Shown: positions 17,683 through 25,887 of the stretch, one piece after another
Position numbering within the stretch: position 1 is the first letter of the stretch
How the letters are laid out: each line of letters starts with the position of its first letter
From: Alcaligenes sp. SORT26
GTDB lineage: Bacteria; Pseudomonadota; Gammaproteobacteria; Burkholderiales; Burkholderiaceae_B
Length of the DNA: 64,000 nt
Direction: 5' to 3'
Assembly: GCF_017377875.1 (NCBI RefSeq)
Contig: NZ_CP070975.1
Location: forward strand, 3,286,001-3,350,000
Translations under genes and position numbers: made by a program
The notes under the pieces: model-generated
The model's database searches: none
What the model was told of the DNA's origin: nothing
The model's input: only the letters and a program-made list of their open reading frames with translations

Positions 17683-18617
17683 GCGGTCCTCTTGCGGCGC
17701 TCTGCCAGACCATTGGGCATGAATAGAACCGTTAGCACAAAAATCAAACCGACCAGCAACTGCCAGCGATCCGTATAGGAGCTCAGGTAGGTCTGGGCAA
17801 ACAGATAAAAAGTGGCACCTATAAAAGCACCGCGCCAAGTACGTATGCCGCCGATCACACCCATGATGATGAGGGTGGCCGAGAAGCTCCAATGCACTTG
17901 CTGCGGGCTGACGTACTGATTCGCAAAGGGATACAGACCGCCAGCCGCACCGGCAACGGCACCTGCAATCATGAAGGTGTAGAGGCGAATGCGCCATGCC
18001 TGATAACCCAGGGCCGCCATGCGCAAGGGCTGGTCGCGCAGGCCGGTCAGCGCCAGTCCAATCGGGGCACGGCTAAAGGAGCGCAGCAGCAACCAGCAGA
18101 TTACCGCCAGCACCAGAGCCAGAATCATCAGGGTATAGGGAGCGCTCAGGGGCAGATCCCCCAGGCTCAGACGCGGGAAACCGCGCAGGCCGTCTGCCCC
18201 GCCCGTCAGGTCGCGCCAGCGGAATGCTACTTCCCAGACCAGTTGGCCTGCCACCAGCGTGGCCACCATGAAAAAGAGTTCGGAACTGCGCAGGCTGATC
18301 AAGGCCATCAACACGGAGAGCAGGGTGCCTGCCGCAATGCCGACCAGCAGCATCAAGGGCAAGGATGCGCCCCAATACTGGCTGGTGATGGCCGTCGCGT
18401 AAGCCGCAAAGCCAAAAACGGCACCGTGGCCCAAAGAGACCAGACCGCCATAACCAATCAGGAGATTGATGCTAAGAACGGCGCAACCGATCAGCAGGGC
18501 TTCGGTTCCAAAGCGCCACAAAAAGGCATCGCCCCAGAAATAGCTGCTGAGCAAGACCAGGCAGGCCAAAGCGGGCCAAAGTCCAGTGCGTAGCAGGCAG
18601 GTGTTGAGCTTGTTCAT
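17679..18617 (-). CDS. LIV-type ABC transporter permease (LivM-like)
   Basis: A 312-residue integral membrane protein of the branched-chain amino acid permease family, with about nine to ten hydrophobic segments and the conserved GYGGLVSLGHGAVFGFAAY motif near residues 55-73. A later conserved stretch is AGAVAGAAGGLYPFANQYVSP. The ATG at 18617 abuts the stop of the LivH-like gene and its 3' end overlaps livG. It forms the translocation pore with the LivH-like protein. The compound it carries cannot be read from the sequence. Confidence 0.88.
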   Translation of the reverse strand: MNKLNTCLLRTGLWPALACLVLLSSYFWGDAFLWRFGTEALLIGCAVLSINLLIGYGGLVSLGHGAVFGFAAYATAITSQYWGASLPLMLLVGIAAGTLLSVLMALISLRSSELFFMVATLVAGQLVWEVAFRWRDLTGGADGLRGFPRLSLGDLPLSAPYTLMILALVLAVICWLLLRSFSRAPIGLALTGLRDQPLRMAALGYQAWRIRLYTFMIAGAVAGAAGGLYPFANQYVSPQQVHWSFSATLIIMGVIGGIRTWRGAFIGATFYLFAQTYLSSYTDRWQLLVGLIFVLTVLFMPNGLAERRKRTA

Positions 18618-19499
18618 TTAAACCTGACGCGTAGCGGATTTGCTCAGACCATTGGGCCAGCAAAGAAGAAGGCCCAGCATGACGGCCAGGGTAGCGGCAT
18701 TGGCAAAAGCCGGGACCCAGACGCGGGCAAAGGTGGTGACGAAACCCAGGATCAGCGCGCACAGCAAGGTGCCGCGCACCGAGTTCAGGCCACCAATGAC
18801 GACGACCAGCAAGGCCAGCAAGAGGATCTCTTCATCCAGGCCGGGGTAGACCGACAGCATGCCTGCACCCAGGGCTCCACCCAAACCGGCCAGACCAGCG
18901 GCCAGGGCCATACCAATGGCGAACAGGCGGCGGGAGTTCAGGCCCAGGGTTTCGACAATCTGTGCGTCCTGCACACAAGCGCGAATGGCCGCTCCCCATA
19001 GGGTGCGATCCAGCAGGAACCAGAACAGCAAGGCCAGCGTCAGACCGGTGACGATCAGGAACAGGCGATAGGTGGGGAAGGGCAGGCCCATGATCCAAAC
19101 GCCGCCACGCAGCACTTGCGGCAACATGGGCGAGAGCGTGTCGGCACTGAAACCCCAGCGCATCAAATCGGCCAGAATCACGGACAGGCCGTAGGTCAGC
19201 AGCACTTGCATCAAGTGGGTACGCTGGTAGAACTGGCGAAAGGGGAAGCGGTCCAGCAACAGGCCCATTAGCCCGCACAGCGCGAAAGCGGCAGGAAAGG
19301 CCAGCCACCAGGGGGCGCCGGATGCCAGCCACTGCACGCTGATATAGCCGCCGAGCAGGAAAAAAGAGCCGTGTGTCAGGTTGATGAAGTTCATCAGGCT
19401 GAGCACTAAAGACAGCCCCAGCCCCGCCAACATCAGCAGTGCTGAGAAGGACAGGGCATTGAGGATTTGAAGCAGGTAGTAAGACAAGGTGTGGCTCAA
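18618..19499 (-). CDS. LIV-type ABC transporter permease (LivH-like)
   Basis: A 293-residue permease of the same family, with the LivH pattern GLSLVLSLMNFINLTHGSFF near residues 27-46 and VVIGGLNSVRGTLLCALILG near the C-terminus. About eight membrane helices are visible. It overlaps the binding-protein gene by four bases and is directly followed by livM. The order binding protein, H, M, G, F is the classic LIV order. Confidence 0.9.
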   Translation of the reverse strand: MSHTLSYYLLQILNALSFSALLMLAGLGLSLVLSLMNFINLTHGSFFLLGGYISVQWLASGAPWWLAFPAAFALCGLMGLLLDRFPFRQFYQRTHLMQVLLTYGLSVILADLMRWGFSADTLSPMLPQVLRGGVWIMGLPFPTYRLFLIVTGLTLALLFWFLLDRTLWGAAIRACVQDAQIVETLGLNSRRLFAIGMALAAGLAGLGGALGAGMLSVYPGLDEEILLLALLVVVIGGLNSVRGTLLCALILGFVTTFARVWVPAFANAATLAVMLGLLLCWPNGLSKSATRQV

Positions 19500-20698
19500 G
19501 AACGCGGGCCGGGGTCCTGGATACGCTGGTAAGTATGAACCACGGTGTTAAAGGGACGGCCTTGCGTGTCTTTCTCAACCCGGTTGACGTAAATATCCAG
19601 AATGGACTGGTTATTGCGTGGGTCAAATGCCATGGGGCCAAAGGCGGTGTTGATGGGTTTGTCCAGCAAGGCTTGCTTGAACGCGGCCTTATTGGACAAG
19701 TCGCCTTTCACCGCATCCAGACCGGCCTTGATGACCTGGCCGGTCACGTAACCGGAAGTGCTGGCCTCGCCAGGCAAACGGCCACGGCTGGCCTGGTAGG
19801 CCGCCACAAAGTCCTGGGCAGCCGGAGCGCCGGGGGACTGATGGAAGGTGCTGACGCCACCCAAAGCAGCATCGCCCACCGCGGTGATCACGTCTTCCTG
19901 GTCGAACAGGGCACCGGGGCCCACGATCTGGATCTTGCCGTGCAGTTGGTAATCCTGCATTTGCTGGTGGAAACGCACCGCATCGGCACCGGCCAGGAAG
20001 GTGTAGACGAATTTGGGATTGCTGGCGGCCAGGTTCATCAGGATAGGGGCAAAGTCGGGCGTGCCCAGTGGAGTCCAGATACGCTCGCCCAGCGCGCCGC
20101 CTTGTTCCTGATAGGTATTGGCGAAGTCTTCGATGTATTCGCGGCCTGCGGTGTAGTCCGAACCCAGCGTGATGCCGCCAGATTTTTCGATATGCTCGAA
20201 GGTCCACAAAGCACCGGTATGACCTAGCATCCAGCTTGTTTTGGTGGGGCGGAAAACGTAGGGGCTGGCTGCTTCACGAGCCAGGCCATTGGCTGCGGCA
20301 TTGGAAATGAAGGTAGGCAGTTGTGCGTCGTGCACGATGTCACGAATCGCCAGTGCGATATTGGCGCTGATAACGCCGCCCAGAACGTCGATCTTGTCGC
20401 GTTCGATCAGCTTGCGCACTTTGCGGATGGCTTCGTCCGGTTTGCCGTGATCATCCTCTACCAGCAATTGAACCTTGCGCCCGCCCATTTCGTAATTGCA
20501 CTGTTGCAGCATCAACTCCAGACCGGCACGCATGCTTTCGCCCAAGGAGGCGAAGGGGCCGGACAAGGATGTCAGCAAGGCAATTTTCAGGGGACCGTCT
20601 TGGGCGCGAAGCAGGCGGGGTACACCAAATAGCAATGGGCTGGCCGCAGCGGCCAGCAAGAGCTGGCGACGTCCAGCACGGGTAGGGGAGAGAGTCAC
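19496..20698 (-). CDS. LIV-type periplasmic substrate-binding protein
   Basis: A 400-residue periplasmic binding protein (Leu/Ile/Val-binding fold). The N-terminus has a paired arginine, GRRQLLLAAAAS, then a hydrophobic stretch ending at RAQDG, possibly a Tat-type signal. The mature part starts LKIALLTSLSGPFASLGESMRAG-like, normal for family type 1 binding proteins, and contains the ILGGVISA-like segment VLGGVISANIALAI. The start is a GTG at 20698 with no better ATG near. It is the first gene after a near-consensus Fur box 70 bp upstream and the operon runs into entD, so expression under iron limitation is inferred. LIV-type systems usually carry amino acids, amides or aromatic acids. Candidate cargoes here are a siderophore precursor or a breakdown product, which is speculation. 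Confidence 0.85.
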   Translation of the reverse strand: MTLSPTRAGRRQLLLAAAASPLLFGVPRLLRAQDGPLKIALLTSLSGPFASLGESMRAGLELMLQQCNYEMGGRKVQLLVEDDHGKPDEAIRKVRKLIERDKIDVLGGVISANIALAIRDIVHDAQLPTFISNAAANGLAREAASPYVFRPTKTSWMLGHTGALWTFEHIEKSGGITLGSDYTAGREYIEDFANTYQEQGGALGERIWTPLGTPDFAPILMNLAASNPKFVYTFLAGADAVRFHQQMQDYQLHGKIQIVGPGALFDQEDVITAVGDAALGGVSTFHQSPGAPAAQDFVAAYQASRGRLPGEASTSGYVTGQVIKAGLDAVKGDLSNKAAFKQALLDKPINTAFGPMAFDPRNNQSILDIYVNRVEKDTQGRPFNTVVHTYQRIQDPGPRS

Positions 20699-20768
20699 GA
20701 GATCTTATTTCCGTAAGAGAACCAAGCGGACCTGGCAAGACATCTCAGGTCGCTGCGCTACTACTAAA

Positions 20769-20783
20769 TGTTAATCATTATCA
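20769..20783. promoter_or_regulatory. near-consensus Fur box upstream of the LIV-type operon
   Basis: On the minus strand it reads TGATAAT-G-ATTAACA, matching 13 of 14 positions of the 7-1-7 Fur motif TGATAATnATTATCA. It lies about 70 bp upstream of the GTG of the binding-protein gene, in the 252-bp gap before the MarR gene. It is the best Fur box in the window. Confidence 0.85.
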
Positions 20784-20950
20784 TTTTATGGTCTTTCCTG
20801 CCGTAAATAAAGGCTCATTGCCCTTGAATGTCCATTTCAAGCATGGAAAATCAGGGGCAACAGGTCCCGGTTTGGGGCAGATCCAGCAGTAGCTGATGTG
20901 CGAAAACGGCCAGTTGGACGCTTTGCAAGCAAGGTAGAGAGGCGTGGCCC

Positions 20951-21412
20951 TTAGCCCGCCTCACCATTGATATTGGCCCGGATGCGATTCAGGAACTGGC
21001 GCAGCAGGGTCAGTTCTTCAGCCGAAAAGCCTTGAATGGCACGGTGATGGATATCCAGCGCGGCGGGCAGAACGTGCAGAAAGTGTTGGCGACCCTGCTC
21101 ATGCAGATGGATCAGGACCCGGCGCTGGTCCAGGGGATCGGGCTGGCGGGACAGGTGTCCGGCATTTTCCATGACGACCAAAGCGCGTGACAGTGTGGTC
21201 TGATCCACATCGGTGTATTGCGCCAGGGTGCTGACGCCCAGTCCGTCGGTTTCGTTCAGAAAAGCCAGAACACGCCAATGCAGCAGAGTCAGTTCATGGC
21301 TGCGCAGCAAGGTTTGAAAGTCAGCGTTTAAGGCCGAGGTGCTGCGGTTGAGCAGATAGGGAATAAAGGTATCGTGCCCGGTATAGGCGTCGGTCAGGGG
21401 ACGGCTGGCCAT
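20951..21412 (-). CDS. MarR-family transcriptional regulator
   Basis: A 153-residue winged-helix repressor. The recognition helix region LAQYTDVDQTTLSRALVVMENAGHL and the wing DQRRVLIHL are clear, with N- and C-terminal helices for dimerisation. MarR proteins usually bind an inverted repeat and are released by small, often phenolic, ligands. It lies downstream of the ABC importer/dehydrogenase operon with a terminator-like hairpin between, and upstream of the Fur-controlled LIV operon. It could regulate either neighbour; control of the importer operon is a guess based on a perfect short palindrome in that promoter. Confidence 0.88.
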   Translation of the reverse strand: MASRPLTDAYTGHDTFIPYLLNRSTSALNADFQTLLRSHELTLLHWRVLAFLNETDGLGVSTLAQYTDVDQTTLSRALVVMENAGHLSRQPDPLDQRRVLIHLHEQGRQHFLHVLPAALDIHHRAIQGFSAEELTLLRQFLNRIRANINGEAG

Positions 21413-21484
21413 AGTGAAGCGGCTTCCTTGATGCAGAAAAAAAACAGGCTACTCGTTCCAGATGATTGAGATAGCCTGCGAAAT

Positions 21485-21511
21485 CCCGGTCAGCGCTGCA
21501 AGTTGACCGGG
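21485..21511 (-). terminator. terminator-like hairpin after the ABC importer operon
   Basis: A perfect 8-bp stem CCCGGTCA/TGACCGGG around an 11-base loop lies 29 bp past the last permease stop. On the minus strand it is followed by ATTTC, so the T-tract is weak. Confidence 0.5.
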
Positions 21512-21539
21512 CAAGTGGCTGGTTCAGTGTGAATAGAAA

Positions 21540-22352
21540 TTAGTTTGCATGATCCACTTTGCGCTGCAAAGCGGCAATCGTCAGGTTCAGCGCGAAGCCC
21601 AGTACACAGATCCAGACCAGGGGTACAAACATATCAATCGTGCGGTAACTGCGAGCGGCGGCGGTCAGCATGTGGCCCAGCCCGTCGGTGGAGGCAATCA
21701 TCTCGGCCAGAAATACCACCACGCAGGCAATGACTCCGGCTACCCGCACCCCGGCCAGGACGGTCGGGCTGATGGCGGGCAAGATAATTTTCCACAGGCA
21801 GGCACTGCGGGATGTGCCTGCAGCACGAGCCGACCAGATCAGCTTGCGGTCCACCGTTTGCGCGGCCACCCAACTGGCCATCAGCACAGGGAAAATGGCG
21901 TCTGAAACCACCAGGGCAATTTTCGATGAGCTTTCAAACCCCATGATCAGGATCAGTGCCGGGTAAAGGGCGATCTTGGGGATAGGGGCCAGCAAACGGA
22001 TCAGTGCATCCAGCAGAAACGAGCTCCAGCGTGTCAGTTGGGCAATCAGGGCCAGGGCGACCCCGGCCACACAGGCAATCAGCAGGCCGCTGATCAGGCG
22101 GTAGACCGTAATGCCCAGGTTCTGCCAGAAGTCGGCTTGACTGGCCAGCTCCAGCACGCGCAACAGAATGGACGAAGGCGCGGGCAGCAACTGCGGGCTG
22201 ACCCAGCCCGAGCGGGTGCACAGTTCCCAGATAATCAGCAAGATGGCCGGGCTGATGCACAAGGACAGACCGGATAGATCCCGGCGCTTGACCGGGCGGG
22301 TTTCAGTAGAACGCATAGCTTGTCCCGATGAGGCTAAGGTTTTGGTGGTCAT
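21540..22352 (-). CDS. ABC transporter permease (NitT/TauT type)
   Basis: A 270-residue inner-membrane permease of the SsuC/TauC family, with about six helices and the EAA loop AAGTSRSACLWKIILPAISPTVLAGVR-like segment around residues 175-200. It is the last gene of the operon, four bases after the first permease gene. Having two different permease genes suggests a heterodimeric pore, unlike the single SsuC or TauC. The substrate is unknown; family members carry sulfonates, nitrate, thiamine precursors or aromatic acids. Confidence 0.87.
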   Translation of the reverse strand: MTTKTLASSGQAMRSTETRPVKRRDLSGLSLCISPAILLIIWELCTRSGWVSPQLLPAPSSILLRVLELASQADFWQNLGITVYRLISGLLIACVAGVALALIAQLTRWSSFLLDALIRLLAPIPKIALYPALILIMGFESSSKIALVVSDAIFPVLMASWVAAQTVDRKLIWSARAAGTSRSACLWKIILPAISPTVLAGVRVAGVIACVVVFLAEMIASTDGLGHMLTAAARSYRTIDMFVPLVWICVLGFALNLTIAALQRKVDHAN

Positions 22353-22356
22353 AGCG

Positions 22357-23142
22357 TCATCCTTTGTCCATCAGGCTCTGGGTGGAGTCATGCCAGTGCG
22401 TGCAGCGCTTGCGCACGAACTCGAACAAGGCGTCAAAGGCAATGCCCAGGACCGCCAGCAGCATGATGACCGCATACACCGTGGAGTACTGCGCCATATC
22501 CATAGAGGTGAACAGCAGATTGCCTATGCCTTCCTGACGCGCAATCATCTCGGAGGAGACCATCACGATCAGAGCCATGACCACCCCGACGCGGCAGCCA
22601 ATCATGACTTCCGGCAAAGAGGCGGGCAGCACGATCTTGCCCAGACGGGCCAGGGGTCCCATGCCCATGGACTGGGCTACCCAGATCAGCTTGGGCTCGA
22701 TACGGGTTGCGCCGTGATAGCTGTGATAGAGCAAGGGCAGGGACACGCCCAGCGCAATGACCAGAATCTTGGAGAAATCCCCCAGACCGAACCACAGCAT
22801 CAAGATCGGCATCAAGGCCGCTTTGGGCATGGGGTAGGCCAAGGCCACCAAGGGATAGAAGGCGGTATAGACCAGGCGACTGCGGCCCATGGCCAAACCC
22901 AGCGGCACGGCCACGACCAGCGCCAGGGCATAGCCCGCAAACATGCGGCCTACCGACTGCAGGATGGCCGACCAGGCCATCGGATCGCTGATCAGGGCGG
23001 GCAGTTCGCCCAGGGCCGCCCAGGGGCTGGGGAAGGAATCCAGTCCCACCCAACGGGCCAGCCCCGCCCAGGCCAGCAGCACCAGAATGGCCGCCATGAC
23101 CAAAGAGGCCCAGCGATTTTCATACCAGTGCTGTGGCGTCAT
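22357..23142 (-). CDS. ABC transporter permease (NitT/TauT type)
   Basis: A 261-residue permease homologous to the following gene product, with an N-terminal helix (VMAAILVLLAWAGLARWVG) and the EAA loop AQSMGMGPLARLGKIVLPASLPEVMIG-like segment near residues 150-180. It overlaps the ATPase gene by four bases. The two permeases probably form a heterodimer served by the ATPase and the binding protein encoded immediately upstream. Confidence 0.87.
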   Translation of the reverse strand: MTPQHWYENRWASLVMAAILVLLAWAGLARWVGLDSFPSPWAALGELPALISDPMAWSAILQSVGRMFAGYALALVVAVPLGLAMGRSRLVYTAFYPLVALAYPMPKAALMPILMLWFGLGDFSKILVIALGVSLPLLYHSYHGATRIEPKLIWVAQSMGMGPLARLGKIVLPASLPEVMIGCRVGVVMALIVMVSSEMIARQEGIGNLLFTSMDMAQYSTVYAVIMLLAVLGIAFDALFEFVRKRCTHWHDSTQSLMDKG

Positions 23143-23903
23143 GGGTGGGCCTCCGCCATCAGGGATTGCTCCAGACGAATAATGGTTTCCTGGTAAACCG
23201 GATTACGCAGCAGCTCGCTGCGGACGCGGGGGCGGGGCAAGTCAATCTCCACCACCTCCTTGATGCGGCCAGGCGAGCCAGTCATGACAATCACGGTATC
23301 GGACAGGAAGACCGCTTCGTCCACGCCGTGCGTCACAAAGACCACGGTATTGCGCAACTGCTCCCATAAGCTGAGCAGTTCCGTTTGCAGGGTGACGCGC
23401 GTATGGGCATCCAGCGCCCCGAAGGGTTCGTCCATCAGCAGAATGTCCGGCTCATAGGCCAGGGTGCGGGCAATGGCCGCGCGCTGACGCATGCCGCCGG
23501 ACAGTTCACGCGGATAGAAGGCGGCGTAAGGCCCCAGCTTGACCTTGTCCAGCCATTCGCTGGCGCGTTGTTCGGCCTGGGCTTTGGGCATGCCTTGTTC
23601 GCGCATGCCGTAGGCCACGTTTCCCAACACGGTTTTCCAGGGAAACAGAGCATATTCCTGAAACACCGGGCCCCGGTCTGGACCTGGGCCGGTAATGGGC
23701 TTGCCCTTGACGCGGATCTGGCCGCTGGAGCAGGACTCAAAGCCCCCTAACATATAGAGCAGGGTGCTTTTTCCGCAACCGCTGGGTCCCAGAATAGACA
23801 CAAATCGCCCTGCCGGAATGCTCAGGGCGATGTCTTGCAGGGCCGTATGGCTGCGGCCCTGCCGGGTGTTAAAGGTTTTACCGACACCATCCAGTTCAAT
23901 CAT
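23139..23903 (-). CDS. ABC transporter ATPase (SsuB/TauB type)
   Basis: A 254-residue cytoplasmic ATPase. Walker A is GPSGCGKSTLLYMLGG, the Q-loop VFQEYALFPW, signature LSGGMRQRAAIARTL, Walker B ILLMDEPFGALD and the switch VFVTHGVDEAV. These place it in the nitrate/sulfonate/taurine family. It overlaps the binding-protein gene and the permease gene by four bases each, showing one translation-coupled operon. Confidence 0.92.
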   Translation of the reverse strand: MIELDGVGKTFNTRQGRSHTALQDIALSIPAGRFVSILGPSGCGKSTLLYMLGGFESCSSGQIRVKGKPITGPGPDRGPVFQEYALFPWKTVLGNVAYGMREQGMPKAQAEQRASEWLDKVKLGPYAAFYPRELSGGMRQRAAIARTLAYEPDILLMDEPFGALDAHTRVTLQTELLSLWEQLRNTVVFVTHGVDEAVFLSDTVIVMTGSPGRIKEVVEIDLPRPRVRSELLRNPVYQETIIRLEQSLMAEAHP

Positions 23904-24874
23904 GGTGTTGCCTCGCGTAAATCAGCCCGGTAGAAGTCCTGCACGTTCAAGGCTTTCTTCAGGAAACCGGCTTTGTGATAGCGGTCGTAAGTGCCCTGGA
24001 TGGACTCCAGATTGGGCTGCATGTCCGGGACGCGTGCAAAGTCCTGGTCGGTGAACAGGTACTGGGCCAGCAGGTCTTTGGGCGCACGGGTAATTTGGGC
24101 TGTTACGTCCACGGCCAGCGACGGGTCTTTGCTAAGCATGCCCATGGCTGTCTTCAAATCTTGCACGTAGGCACGCACTACCTCGGGGTTGGCGTCGCTA
24201 TAGGATTTGCTGCAAGCCTCGAAAATCTGCACTGAGGGGCTGGCCACTTCGGACAGGGAGAACAGCTTGCGCAAGCCGCCTTTCTTTTCGTTCAGCAAGG
24301 CAAAGGGCTGGGCCATGGGGCCCGCATCAATGCGGCCACTGCGAATCGCGTCGGCTGCAGGCGGGAAGCCGGTTTCAACGATTTTTACGTCCTTGTCCGG
24401 GTCAATGCCGTTCTGGCGCAGCCACAGCAGCATGTCGAAGTACACACCGGCCCCATAGGCGTTGGTGCCAATGACCTTGCCTTTCAGGTCAGCCGCCGTC
24501 TTGATCGGACTGTCTTCCTTTACAGCCCAGTAGACGGAGAAGTGATCATCATCCGAGTGCACGTGCTGGGCCACGATATAGGCTTCCAGACCGCTTTCAA
24601 TAGCGCCATTGGCCAGCGACATGGGAGCCATGGTGGAGCATTCCAGAACGCCCGCACGCATGGCTTGCACCATGGGCGAGGTGCCCTGAAACTGGGTCCA
24701 CTGGATCTGGTATTTCTTGCCCAGTTGCGGGAACAGCTCGGGGCGCTTGGCCATCAGATATTTGGCTTCCTCGCCCGGAATGGTCCAGCCTACCCGCAGG
24801 GTGGGGACTTCCTGAGCCTGGCTCAGACCGTGACAGCTCATCAGGGCAAACAGCAACGCAGCGGTTTTTTTCAT
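23900..24874 (-). CDS. ABC transporter substrate-binding protein (NitT/TauT type)
   Basis: A 324-residue periplasmic protein with a signal peptide MKKTAALLFALMSCHGLSQAQ. The mature part shows the SsuA/TauA fold: LRVGWTIPGEE, GTSPMVQAMRAGVLECSTM, DLKGKVIGTNAYGAG and ETGFPPAADAIRSGRIDAG. It captures an unknown anionic or small organic solute. It overlaps by four bases with the upstream dehydrogenase gene and the downstream ATPase gene, so uptake and catabolism appear to be tied together. Confidence 0.88.
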   Translation of the reverse strand: MKKTAALLFALMSCHGLSQAQEVPTLRVGWTIPGEEAKYLMAKRPELFPQLGKKYQIQWTQFQGTSPMVQAMRAGVLECSTMAPMSLANGAIESGLEAYIVAQHVHSDDDHFSVYWAVKEDSPIKTAADLKGKVIGTNAYGAGVYFDMLLWLRQNGIDPDKDVKIVETGFPPAADAIRSGRIDAGPMAQPFALLNEKKGGLRKLFSLSEVASPSVQIFEACSKSYSDANPEVVRAYVQDLKTAMGMLSKDPSLAVDVTAQITRAPKDLLAQYLFTDQDFARVPDMQPNLESIQGTYDRYHKAGFLKKALNVQDFYRADLREATP

Positions 24875-25887
24875 TCCTGTGTCTCCTTGGCAAGGTTCTC
24901 GGCGCGGGCAGGGGCCAGGCCGATGTGATCCAGCATTCCCAGTACGCGGGCCAGCACATCACGGCGGTATGCCTGTTGCTGGTCCACTGGGTATTCGTGA
25001 AAGCCCTGTCCGCTACGCAGACCGTTGCGTCCACTTTCCATATAGCGGGTGATGATGTCGGGCACGGCGTAGCGTTCCGGGTCCAGGTTCTGCGACAGAT
25101 ACTGTCCGGCGTGGTACAGAATGTCGTTGCCGCCGTAGTCGATGAACTCCAGCACGCCGATGCTGGCAAATCGGAAACCCAAGCCGTAGCGGGTGGCTTT
25201 ATCAATATCAGCGGCACTGGCCACGCCTTCCTCCACCATGCGAGCGGCCTCGTTCATGATCAGGGTTTGCAGGCGTGGGACGATGAAACCGGGGTGGCAG
25301 CCACAGACCACGGGCACTTTGCCGATGGACTCCAGATTGCTTTGCAGACGGCTCAAGGTCTGCTCGCTGGTGCCGGGGTGGGCACTGATTTCTACCAGTG
25401 GAATCAGGAAAGCCGGGTTGAGCCAGTGGGCGTTCAGGAAACGCTCGGGATGGCTCAACATGGGGGCCAGATCCGAGGCCAGCATGGTGGAGGTGGTGGA
25501 GGCGATCAGTGCATCGGGCTGGGCCAGTTCACCGATGCGGCCCAAGGCATCAGTCTTGGCCTCAAGGGTTTCGGGCACGCCCTCGTAAATCAGATCGGCT
25601 TGGCCCAGCACGTGGGCAGCATCACTTAAAGGGGCAACACCAATGCAGGCCAGATAGCCGTCGATCTGCTCGGCAGCGAACATGCCCAGGTCGGCCAATT
25701 GCTCCAGTGTGGCGCGTAATTCCTGGCGAATCTCGGCTTCCAGACGGGCGCTATCGGCAGGCGGGCGCGGTTTGAAGTCCAGTAAGGTCACGGCTTGGCC
25801 GCGCAGCGCATAGGCCAGGGCAATGCCCCGCCCCATGCGACCTGCGCCCACCGCAACGATACGTTTGATCGGGGCGGGCGTGCTCAT
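24871..25887 (-). CDS. 3-hydroxyacyl-CoA-dehydrogenase-family oxidoreductase
   Basis: A 338-residue NAD-dependent dehydrogenase of the HCDH/lambda-crystallin family. The N-terminal Rossmann fold has GAGRMGRGIA, the middle has EGVPETLEAK and IASTTSTM, and the catalytic His lies in AHWLNPAFLIPLVEIS, the family motif. The C-terminal helical domain contains GLGFRFASIGVLEFIDYGG. There is no fused enoyl-CoA hydratase, so beyond CoA esters free beta-hydroxy acids or carnitine-like alcohols are possible substrates. It overlaps the opine-dehydrogenase-like gene by one base and the binding-protein gene by four, so it should act on the imported solute or a product of it. Confidence 0.85.
   Translation of the reverse strand: MSTPAPIKRIVAVGAGRMGRGIALAYALRGQAVTLLDFKPRPPADSARLEAEIRQELRATLEQLADLGMFAAEQIDGYLACIGVAPLSDAAHVLGQADLIYEGVPETLEAKTDALGRIGELAQPDALIASTTSTMLASDLAPMLSHPERFLNAHWLNPAFLIPLVEISAHPGTSEQTLSRLQSNLESIGKVPVVCGCHPGFIVPRLQTLIMNEAARMVEEGVASAADIDKATRYGLGFRFASIGVLEFIDYGGNDILYHAGQYLSQNLDPERYAVPDIITRYMESGRNGLRSGQGFHEYPVDQQQAYRRDVLARVLGMLDHIGLAPARAENLAKETQE

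Noticed and set aside
16924-17997. LivG start far upstream inside livM
   Set aside because: The extra 105 codons are out-of-frame livM sequence; the ATG at 17682 gives the family length and the usual 4-bp overlap.
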